NCBI RefSeq assembly: GCF_003144245.1
Contig: NW_020289978.1
Coordinates: forward strand, 310,001 to 374,000
Length of the DNA stretch: 64,000 nt
DNA from: Jaminaea rosea
Taxonomy: Eukaryota > Basidiomycota > Exobasidiomycetes > Microstromatales
Direction: 5' to 3'
Below are positions 53,001-60,332 of the stretch, one piece after another (position 1 is the stretch's first letter; each line of letters begins with the position of its first letter). The position numbers and the translations under genes were made by a program. The notes under the pieces are model-generated. The model was not told the DNA's origin. It saw nothing but the letters and a program-made list of their open reading frames with translations, and made no database searches.

Positions 53001-54644
53001 GCCTTGAGAACCAGCTGTGTGAGCCTCGCCAGCGGATGGGTGATCGTCGGCAGGAGGCGAGTGGAAGGTTACTCGTTGCTGCTGCTGTTGATGCTGATGC
53101 TGCGAGGTCGAGTGAGAATGGCCTTGCTGTGATGCACCGTCTCTGCGCTCCTGATGTGAAGGGGCGCTCGGTAGCTCGCGATGCACACTGCCTGGCGAGT
53201 GCGGCAGCCTCGTCTTTGTGAGCGGAGAGAAGGGCCGTTCTGACCGAGTGTCTGAGGCCCCCGTCAGTGGTCGATCCCATTCGCTTGGATACCTCGAACG
53301 CCTCTCGCCGCTCGATGACGACTCGCTGCCTAAGCCAGGAAAGGCGGTACGGATTGGTGGCAAGGCTGATGGTGAGCCGGCTGCCGAAGGGGCGCGTGGT
53401 CGATGTAGCCGCTCCCTGTCGCGATCGCTCTCTCGAGGCGAGTAGGGTGACGGTCGGCCCGGCGGAGGGGTTGGGTATGGCAAGGCGGCCGAGTGTGGGG
53501 AGCCATACATGACAGGCGGCTGCGTGGAGTAGTAGGTCGGCACAGGCGGAGGAGGAGGTCTGGCTGAGCCTTGACTGTAGCCGTCATAGCCATGACCGTA
53601 TCCTGCGGGCGGTGGATGGTACATGTTGGGAGTGGCCGTCGGGTAGCCGACTTGGGCGGGATGGGGTGGGGGCGGATGAGGCAAAGCTGGTGTAGGAGTG
53701 GCGAAGTTTGTACGATGAGCCCCGAATCCGTAACCAGGTGGGTATGGCGCAGCATGATGAGGCGGCATCATAGGATGCGGCGGCGGCGGCGGCGAGGAAC
53801 TGCTTGAAGCTTGTGCTACCATGTGGGAAGGAGGCGCGCGCATCACAGGATCGACGACGATGGGTGCACCATGCTCAACTGCGGTGGGCGCCGGCGCAGC
53901 GGTCTTGACCGAATCCTTCCTCGACCTCTTCTTTGCGCTTTCCTCGCCCTCCTCTGGCTCCTCTCGCGAGTGCCCAGTCAAACTGCGGCGGTGGGCCGCT
54001 CCTCCACTCGTCGACTCCTTCCTGTGCGCCTTGGGCTTGCTCTTAATCTCTCTCGCATCAGCCCCCGGAGGCCCCAAATGACCAAATCGCTCAGCCCTAA
54101 AGTCCGGGCGCAGATCATCGATGCGGAAGAGGCATTCCTTGCCCGCCGAAGCGCAACGCTCGCAGATGGGCTGATCGGGCTTGAGGATACACTTGACCTT
54201 GTGAGCTCGGCAGGCTTCACAGGCGCTCACGGGCCTTGTACGCTTCCTGCGCTGTCCGGGTGGGGGAGAGCCGCTGCCCTCCGTCTTGGCGGAGGTTGGC
54301 GCGAGTGGGGGCGATTGAGAGCTTGAGGGCTCGTCGCCAGTCCTTGGACTCATAGCCGCGGCGCTGGCGTCCTTTGCTGCGCCGTTCGATGAGGAGATTG
54401 AAGCTTGCTGCGACATCAGAGAGGATGGCTGGGTATGCGAGGGATGTGGATCGGTGATGATGATGGATGTAGCGATAGAAGAAGAGTCAAAATGCTCGAG
54501 AGCAGCGCTGATCGATGGCGAGGTACCGCGCTGTTGCCAGAGCACAGCCGGATCAACCGTTTGTCCAGCCGGAATGCCTGAGCGGCGGATGAGGGCGAGA
54601 TCCGTCAGCTCATCTTCGACAACAGCCGAGCACTCGGGCTTCAT
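50001..54644 (-). CDS. Large Zn2Cys6 transcription factor
   Basis: A single exon encodes 1,547 residues from the ATG at 54644; the frame is open further upstream but without an ATG. Six cysteines of a binuclear zinc cluster lie at about 142-170 (ACEACRAHKVKC, then ICERCASAGKEC), preceded by basic residues. A long Pro/Ser/Tyr/His-rich disordered segment follows. The fungal-specific transcription factor middle homology region covers roughly 700-960 (FRTHLCPWIIEEELLKSV; GLWMYSGMGMRMAMDLGIEH; RWLFWSGCYAIDRITCFGTG). The C-terminal third is Ser/Ala/Gln/His-rich and could be an activation domain. Target genes are unknown. The factor is unusually long for the family (commonly 600-1,000 residues), almost entirely through low-complexity sequence. 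Confidence 0.92.
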   Translation of the reverse strand: MKPECSAVVEDELTDLALIRRSGIPAGQTVDPAVLWQQRGTSPSISAALEHFDSSSIATSIIITDPHPSHTQPSSLMSQQASISSSNGAAKDASAAAMSPRTGDEPSSSQSPPLAPTSAKTEGSGSPPPGQRRKRTRPVSACEACRAHKVKCILKPDQPICERCASAGKECLFRIDDLRPDFRAERFGHLGPPGADAREIKSKPKAHRKESTSGGAAHRRSLTGHSREEPEEGEESAKKRSRKDSVKTAAPAPTAVEHGAPIVVDPVMRAPPSHMVAQASSSSSPPPPPHPMMPPHHAAPYPPGYGFGAHRTNFATPTPALPHPPPPHPAQVGYPTATPNMYHPPPAGYGHGYDGYSQGSARPPPPPVPTYYSTQPPVMYGSPHSAALPYPTPPPGRPSPYSPRESDRDRERLHRPRAPSAAGSPSALPPIRTAFPGLGSESSSSGERRSRYPSEWDRPLTGASDTRSERPFSPLTKTRLPHSPGSVHRELPSAPSHQERRDGASQQGHSHSTSQHQHQQQQQRVTFHSPPADDHPSAGEAHTAGSQGSRSSAAKKPSLVVPFFRWFGLTANTPGYRRIKVAVNPDVPQDEDDKPPSGTEQEDGEGGDGATQASGAPAERASDDDATGKTALPNGSPTQPPADHPSSTSVTPLTPRLHGSRHLFGGMEQDSVASSTSRDLFDPSRPRYPRKDILLHLSELFVKYFRTHLCPWIIEEELLKSVQDGTMPSILANSICAMTARFSDWAELKRKPPKSVGECFSEMAKTLIVPMLSWPSLDVIEALIILSYAEFGAGSDSGLWMYSGMGMRMAMDLGIEHESTIQSLPTKAQQEKARWLFWSGCYAIDRITCFGTGRPVTLLDHAIDCRPPVVEATADTFFASQIIQVLLRRGRMGELLNRRDDGMRLSEKKVRLTELWQECAAYFQSLPSSCAFGVQSFKRAASNNQGSAFLYLHVLFQSTISLLERPGMMRARDTDFSAPPQSSSTVMSAAGHISASASRSIVDMVALAAHVDPKSFHSSPYLDQLILPTGRLFVAERESINEAMKQCGYMPGQSRQSSPSRQLHTSNSESTAGGGSTTTATGTTAATTAVTDASSSGQSDRITNLMRHRKVITDNLTKCTVWLRTLSHYWAGASWPARALEQEAAGASGSDVIPDADDEDAMQAPLRDMELLSAWAKDKLKQAKVRMASRRGSAATLAGAAGGTAGGAAAGETSLTAVTSGLRNSMGSPGAATSIASLLAAANAAQQQQQHPQAAHHQQHEGILDSASASASGSSGDNPLGLALSGQLSTSVEIDIRALVDMWAAEQERVQSSSGPGANGNGMGGGGGHGTASNGASTPYGKMWTAATPGPFDGYQQQQHGQHGAHQQHYAATPGHHQSSYGQHPSHPSISSSSAHAPPHPQSHQAQQHHAQQAGLNPSSGHTGPPPTMDFSALQLEELLSADLSTTTMGGTDESVFPLLPLDLSSLDDFVGGLGAGGTASGQTPSNAASGGDAAAGHGQHPNQQAHQGGAGFGAPGHGYMPVDTNGSNGGNGFLPHGISSALFGFH

Positions 54645-55912
54645 GGCGGCGGTGACACGACGGTACGGATGATCAGGAGTCGAGCCGTCGCGGTCGATGG
54701 ATCTTGTCCACCTTGACAGGATAGAAGGGTGTGGCAGCCATCTACGGCCACGTATCGTCGACTTTCGCCAGACGAAGCCATTCTCGACCCGTACCGTCCC
54801 GCAGTGTGCCGTCAGCACCGCCGTCGTGATCTCTCACTCACCTCGTGCGGATGTGCCAGGCAGAGGCGGTAGCAGCTGTCGGGAGCGATGTGACGTCCTG
54901 TCCTCTGGCGCTACGAAAGAGGCTTGGAGTCGCGGAGGAGGTGCGGGCGTTGCGCGCCGGACAATGTAGGCCGAGGAGATGATGAGCCTCTGACCGCTCC
55001 TTCGCTCGTCGACAGGAACAAGATGAAGATTGCAAAGCAATCACTTTGGTCCCGCCGATGATGGAAGGAGGTGTTCCGCCGCCGCCGTCTGAGCCGTGCC
55101 GTGATGAGCCGTGCCACGTCGCGCCTGCCGAGATGAGCTGGATGATGGATGACGGTGAGAGGGGCGAACGCAACTGCGCCTCGTCAATGGTCCGCCTTGC
55201 CCGTATGCTATCCTCGATGATGGAGAAGAAGGATCAGAGAGCAGATTGTAAGAATCAAAGCTCTTGCAAAACGCGAGCGGCAGTGAGCGAGATGGCGCAC
55301 GACCGACCGACCGACCCACGGCGGACTGAGCCGGACTGGCGGGTGGGCGGCAGACGAGATGCGCCTGCATTGATTTTGAGTCTTCCGACAAGAGGAGCGA
55401 GAGCAGGCAGCAGCATAGCAGGGCAGGACGAGTGTGTGAGGCAGGCAAGCAAGCAAGCGCATGAACACGAGAAGCATGAGAAGCAGCGGCGACCCCGCAC
55501 CTCCAACGACGATGACTGCCACCCACACGACGAGAACGCTGCCGCGATGAACATAGTGACACCGGCTGAATTCGAGAAGCAGATCGTTCCTGCTGATCAC
55601 CCGCGCACACATTGCTCTATAATGGCAGGCACAGCGGTGGTGATGCTGTGCTTGGTAAGAGAGACATATGGGAGCGCCTTCATCTTCGTCGTGGGATGAG
55701 AAAGCCGAGTGGTGGCGCTGCCTGGCGCAGCGGAGCAGCTTTAGCGTGGGGCCGCGTGGAAAGAAATCCCGATGTTGAACGGGAGAAAGAGCGCTTGAGC
55801 GTCATAGATCTAATTGAAGAAGCACAACTGAGAAATGAGACACTCATTCGCATTCAATGACGTGGGTTACTATGAGTGATCAATACCATTCTCTTGGCAC
55901 CCCAGCTTCTCA
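54645..55912. other. Long intergenic region, no gene found
   Basis: This 1.27-kb stretch lies between two minus-strand genes and is the longest gap in the window. It should include the Zn2Cys6 gene promoter and possibly a spliced leader. Both strands are open for about 190-217 codons around 55041-55699, but neither frame starts with a family-like sequence or shows a domain. About 55,790-55,870 is visibly more AT-rich than its surroundings. A CACGAC-rich stretch lies near 55300. I see no tRNA, repeat or element. Confidence 0.5.
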
Positions 55913-57580
55913 TCACGCCCCTGACACTGCCTCAACGCTTTCCTTCAGCGCCTGCACTGCCCGCCATACGTCTTCGAACGTCGAGTACTGAGCGAGGGGC
56001 GCCAACCTAAGTACATCTGGATTGCGGATGTCTGCAATGAGCCCAAAGTGCTCCTCTGCGTGCGCCTGCACCCGGGAGACGAGCGTGCCCTTGGCCGTCG
56101 GGCCAGCTACGGCGGGGGCTGCGGCGGGGGAGTCGTCCGTGTTGCCGTTGCTCTGGGATGAGCCGTTCGCCGCAGCGTTTGGGACCCTGATCGTCAACTG
56201 AGAGCCACGTTGCTCCGGGTCGTCCGGTGAGACAAGCTTGATGCCCACCTTCTCAAAAATGGCCTTGTTCTCCGGAACCTCGAAGAGAAGATGCTCCATA
56301 TAGCCTGTAAGCTTGAGCGACTTAGCCCTTAGCAGGGGCATGATGCTACCGTACCCAATTTTGTCCTGTCCTTCCCGCTCCTTCTGCCATGCCTCGCTCG
56401 CAAAGCCTCCTTGAGCATTGCCGGCGAGATCGAGACTAAGCGCCAAGGTCTCCAAGCTACCCCTCAACGCCGCAACATCCAGCGCGCTAGGGTTGCTCTG
56501 CTGCCAACCGGCCGCTCCACGCATCGGGTCGAACTCCTTGGGCATGGCAAATCGCGTCGCCTTGTTGTGGCCCCACCAACCCGCTGGCCTCTGCAGCGCC
56601 TTGTCATGCCACTTCTCATGAACGAACATGCCTCCAATGCCACCAGGGCCAGAAGAGCCGTACTTATACGTGCACCACGCCGCAAAGTCTACGCCCCAGT
56701 CATGCAGGGCAAGAGGTACATTGGCGAAGGCGTGGGCCAAGTCATAGGCGACGAAGATGCCTAGCTCATGAGCCTTTGCTGCTATCTTGCCCAGTTCGAA
56801 AGCCTGGCCGGTGAGGTATTGCACTGAGCCGAGTAAGATGCCCCAGCATTCTCCTGTTGCCGCTTCGCGCTCCATGGTCGAGAGGATGTCCTCTGTGCGG
56901 AGCGTGTCCTCGCCGGTGCGGGGGGAGAGCGGGACGAGCGTCTGCTCTGGGTCGAGATTGTTGAGCTGAGCGATGGAGGTGAGGGTGTACCCATCCGAGG
57001 GGAAGGGGCTGCGCTCGTGAATGATCTTGTGGCGCATTTTGCCATTAGCGCTGCCGCTGCTCCCTACGCCTTGTGGCACAGCCAGCGGACGATAGAAGGT
57101 AGCTAAGAGGGTGTGCAGATTCGACGTCAATGTGTTGTTCAGGGCCACCTCCGACGGCTTTGCCCCGACGATGTCGCTCATGATACGCTGTGGCGTCTGC
57201 TCCATCTGCGTCCATTGCCTATCTGACCCCTTTGGGTGGTTGAAGTGCCCCAAGACGGAATGCGTGGCCCAAGCATCGAGCTCTTCGCTCACGTACTGGT
57301 GCGTGCGCTTTGCCATTGGTCCCAGGGAATTGCCGCAGAGGTACAAGGCCGGTTTGGATGATGAAGGTTTCGGAGCGGCCTTGTCGGAGGGCCATGCTGA
57401 GTGAGCGGCAGCTTCGCGTAGGGGAAGGTGGTACTCCTGCCGCAGACGGGCGAGGGGGTCGTTGTCGTCGAGGAGGCGGGCGAAGCCCAGGGACGACGGC
57501 TCGAGGTACATGGATGCAGCCTCTTCTTTGATCTCGGCTGTGAGCCATGATGAGTCGGCGGAGCCGGTTTGGGAGGTCAT
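55913..57580 (-). CDS. BNA5: Kynureninase
   Basis: The PLP enzyme cleaves kynurenine and 3-hydroxykynurenine to anthranilate or 3-hydroxyanthranilate plus alanine, in tryptophan breakdown and de novo NAD synthesis. A single exon encodes 555 residues from the ATG at 57580. The N-terminal motif LYLCGNSLGPM (the family's GNSLG), GSDRQWTQMEQ, EVALNNTLTSNLH and the PLP lysine Lys306 in WCTYKYGSSGPGGIGG are all present. Next are WWGHNKATRFAMPKEFDPM and QQSNPSALDVAALRGSLE, both strongly conserved in the family. An Ala/Ser/Asn-rich insert near the C-terminus explains the extra length over yeast Bna5 (453). Cytosolic. It is divergent from the antiporter gene. Confidence 0.97.
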   Translation of the reverse strand: MTSQTGSADSSWLTAEIKEEAASMYLEPSSLGFARLLDDNDPLARLRQEYHLPLREAAAHSAWPSDKAAPKPSSSKPALYLCGNSLGPMAKRTHQYVSEELDAWATHSVLGHFNHPKGSDRQWTQMEQTPQRIMSDIVGAKPSEVALNNTLTSNLHTLLATFYRPLAVPQGVGSSGSANGKMRHKIIHERSPFPSDGYTLTSIAQLNNLDPEQTLVPLSPRTGEDTLRTEDILSTMEREAATGECWGILLGSVQYLTGQAFELGKIAAKAHELGIFVAYDLAHAFANVPLALHDWGVDFAAWCTYKYGSSGPGGIGGMFVHEKWHDKALQRPAGWWGHNKATRFAMPKEFDPMRGAAGWQQSNPSALDVAALRGSLETLALSLDLAGNAQGGFASEAWQKEREGQDKIGYGSIMPLLRAKSLKLTGYMEHLLFEVPENKAIFEKVGIKLVSPDDPEQRGSQLTIRVPNAAANGSSQSNGNTDDSPAAAPAVAGPTAKGTLVSRVQAHAEEHFGLIADIRNPDVLRLAPLAQYSTFEDVWRAVQALKESVEAVSGA

Positions 57581-57862
57581 GGCGGTCAATTCCGCAGACC
57601 AGAGGAGGTTAGGATTGAGGAGATGGGAAGAAAAGAAAGAGTCCGCCGCCAACTCAGACGCGTGGAGGCGGGGGCAAGACCGATCCCAAAAGTGGAGTCA
57701 AGTTGCCCTGGCGCCCTGGGAGGAAAAGGGGGTTCCAAATTGACGCTGCCCTTGTCTTCATTCATCGATCACCGCATTCAATCTAGAGTAGAGTAGAGTA
57801 GAAGTCGAACGGACCTCACATCTACATCGGCAATCCACGACCGCTCCCTTCAGTAGCCCGTC

Positions 57863-59626
57863 ATGGCCATTGAAGAGCTCGACGCCGTCGCCCTCTCCTT
57901 CGGTCTCTTTGCCTGCCTCTACGGCCTGTTCAGCTACCAAATCAAAGAGCGCCTCTATCTGTCCGAAGCACCCCTCGCCTTTCTCGTCGGCATCCTCATC
58001 GGACCCTATGGACTAGGGCAGCTCACAAAATGGGATGGAGAAGGAGAAGATGCAGCGTACGCAGACCAAATCTCCCTCGGTCTGAGCAGAATCGTCATTG
58101 GCATTCAGGTCGCTCTGGTGGGCGTCCAACTGCCAAAGTACTACCTCATTCATGAGCTGCGCAGTCTGTCCATCATGCTGATACCGGTCATGGCATGCAT
58201 GTGGCTCATCACCGCGGTGCTCATCACATGGGTCATCCCCGACGTGCCCTTGATCGTCGCGCTCGTCATAGCTGCCTCTGCGACACCTACGGACCCGGTG
58301 TTGAGCAACGCATTGGTAAAGGGAAGCTTTGCGGACCAGTACGTGCCTGCCAGGCTACGCAATGTCATCTCAGCCGAGTCGGGCTGTAACGATGGCTTGG
58401 CCTATCCCTTCCTTTTTCTGGCTATCCGCCTCCTCAAGGCGCCCACAACCTCGCAGGCACTCGGCAATTGGCTGCTGACTGATATAGTCTATACCGTCGT
58501 GGCGGGCGCAGCAATGGGTGTAGCTATCGGTTTGGCGGCCAACAGGGCTCTGCGTTTCTCCTGCCGACACGACTTCATCGACAAGGAGTCGTTCCTCCTC
58601 TTTGGCCCCATGCTCGGTCTCGCCTCCATCGGCCTCGCAGGCGCAATGGGACTCGACGATGTCCTCGTCTCCTTCGTGGCGGGCAATGCATTTACGTACG
58701 ACGACTGGTATCGAGTGGAGACGGAGGAAGACGAGGTGCAGAACGTCTTAGACTTCTTGCTCAACAGCATCTTCTTTGCATTCGCTGGAGCGGCCGTGCC
58801 CTTTGCTACATTCAATCTGCCCGACCTCGGGATCACACCTTGGAGGCTCATCGTACTAGCCGTTCTCGTCCTCCTACTTCGACGTCTCCCACCTATGCTC
58901 CTCTTCTACAAGGCCATTCCCGCACTCCGTGATGTCAGCGAGGCGGCCTTCGTTGGCTACTTTGGCCCCATTGGAGCCGGGGCGATCCTGTACGCTAGCA
59001 TCATCCTTCACGAGTTTCCCCTCGTGTCAGACGGCCTCGACCCAATGGGTCAGCGAGTACGTGAGCTCATCCGACCCATCACCTTCGTTCTCGTCCTCGC
59101 AAGTTTGCTGGGCCATACGCTTCTAGTGCCAGCGGTCAAGTTCTTCCTCGACGCCCGAGGAGCGCGAGGTGTACAATTGACGTCCACCATGGCGGAAGAT
59201 GAGAGGCACGAGGCCGCCAGCGCTGATGAAGGGGAGGACGACGATGAGGCTGCGGAAGAACATTACGAGTCGGGAATGAGCCCGCCGCCTGAGGATTCGC
59301 AAGGCCAGCGTCGTAGGGGTCCCGGTAGTGTGCGTGGTCGCTCATCCATGGTCGGTACTCCCGACGTGGAGATGGCCCAACCTGCTTCGAGTGTCCATCA
59401 CGCTACGCTCCGTGCTCGCTCTTCTTCGACTACCGCAGACGTCAATGCTGCCTACTGCAGGCGCCGAAGCACAGCAGATGGCTCATTGGAGCGAGGCAAT
59501 GGTGGAGTCGAAGGGGCATCGGCGCCGCATGTCGACGAATCATCGTGGCGCCACTCAAGTGGGCATAAGCTCGGACCCCATCGCGCGGTTGAGGCTCATG
59601 AGAGGGACAGAAGTAGGAGGGGCTAG
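57863..59626 (+). CDS. NHA1: Na+/H+ antiporter, Nha1/Sod2 type
   Basis: A single exon encodes 587 residues. The protein exports Na+ (and often K+) in exchange for H+ at the plasma membrane. About 12 hydrophobic helices occupy residues 8-430. Family signatures are FLVGILIGPYGLG near the N-terminus, ASATPTDPVLSNALVKG (with Asp144) and ISAESGCNDGLAYP (Asn176-Asp177), the ion-binding ND site of fungal CPA1 antiporters. The cytosolic tail, about 150 residues, is acidic then Ser/Arg-rich. That tail is far shorter than that of budding yeast Nha1 (total 985) and closer to fission yeast Sod2. A TAGAG pentamer array lies in its leader (57784-57802). Confidence 0.94.
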   Translation: MAIEELDAVALSFGLFACLYGLFSYQIKERLYLSEAPLAFLVGILIGPYGLGQLTKWDGEGEDAAYADQISLGLSRIVIGIQVALVGVQLPKYYLIHELRSLSIMLIPVMACMWLITAVLITWVIPDVPLIVALVIAASATPTDPVLSNALVKGSFADQYVPARLRNVISAESGCNDGLAYPFLFLAIRLLKAPTTSQALGNWLLTDIVYTVVAGAAMGVAIGLAANRALRFSCRHDFIDKESFLLFGPMLGLASIGLAGAMGLDDVLVSFVAGNAFTYDDWYRVETEEDEVQNVLDFLLNSIFFAFAGAAVPFATFNLPDLGITPWRLIVLAVLVLLLRRLPPMLLFYKAIPALRDVSEAAFVGYFGPIGAGAILYASIILHEFPLVSDGLDPMGQRVRELIRPITFVLVLASLLGHTLLVPAVKFFLDARGARGVQLTSTMAEDERHEAASADEGEDDDEAAEEHYESGMSPPPEDSQGQRRRGPGSVRGRSSMVGTPDVEMAQPASSVHHATLRARSSSTTADVNAAYCRRRSTADGSLERGNGGVEGASAPHVDESSWRHSSGHKLGPHRAVEAHERDRSRRG

Positions 59627-59865
59627 ATGGAAGGGACGGTCTGCGGTGAGGGCATGCTCGTGACTTGGCGCCGAGGATCGAGCAGAGGACGAAGTTGCAA
59701 GTAAGCAGAGAAAAGCAAGAGCAGGTCTTGCGTTGAGTTGGACGAAAGGGCCCGCCGGGCCTTTCTTGCTTGGACAGCGCAATGCAGAGGCAGAGCTAAG
59801 CAGGTCGGACGAGCAGAAGCACAGCACTTCACCTTCGCACTTGTCCCACTAGACTTGACCAACAA

Positions 59866-59913
59866 CACCATCATCACCATCATCACCATCATCACCATCA
59901 TCACCATCATCAC
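59866..59913. repeat. Nine-base tandem repeat (CACCATCAT)5
   Basis: Five perfect copies of CACCATCAT plus a final CAC fill 48 bases in the convergent intergenic gap. No protein is predicted across it. Confidence 0.9.
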
Positions 59914-59972
59914 GAGGACCTGCACTTGCAGAGAGATGATTGTATGGAAAGAGTTTCACAATTATAGGTTCT

Positions 59973-60000
59973 AGATGCGAGATGCGAGATGCGAGATGCG
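59973..60000. repeat. Seven-base tandem repeat (AGATGCG)4
   Basis: Four perfect copies of AGATGCG fill 28 bases, followed by a degenerate ATGATGCG. Such short arrays usually arise by replication slippage. Confidence 0.88.
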
Positions 60001-60332
60001 ATGATGCGTACTGAGAGACACTTTGGACAAACGGTGTGGGGGGCTACCAGCGCCTTTGCTGCTGTTGGTCTTGTGTTGCGTTCTGGTCTATGCTTTATGG
60101 CGGTACTGCAGGTGATGACGTTGAGCCTAGTGCACAACGTGACGCTGATGACGAGGCGGCCGCGTGCTGAGAATGGCGATCGCTGGACGTGAGTCAGCAC
60201 AACCATGTTGGAGTCACGATGCTTGTTGGTGTAGTCCTCCGCTGACGGCCTTGTCCGCTACTGTCTTGCTTCCCTAGCCAGTCCCATCCACCAATTATCC
60301 GCTTCGGCGCCGTCGCCTCTTTCTCTATCCAC

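Larger units (their letters stand above)
59627..60332. other. Convergent intergenic region with short tandem repeats
   Basis: This 706-base gap lies between the 3' ends of the antiporter and the Ada-like gene. It holds a nine-base and a seven-base tandem array, listed separately. Its open frames have no motifs. Confidence 0.55.

Noticed and set aside
55041-55699. Open frames of 189-217 codons on both strands
   Set aside because: The plus frame begins with a non-ATG codon, neither product has a domain or a convincing composition, and the two overlap. GC-rich DNA gives such frames by chance.
55913-57580. NAD-pathway gene cluster with the NMN adenylyltransferase at 22-24 kb
   Set aside because: The two genes are over 30 kb apart with unrelated genes between, so no cluster is supported.
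59866-60000. CRISPR-like or transposon-end repeats
   Set aside because: Units are 7-9 bases with no spacers or inverted ends; simple slippage repeats.
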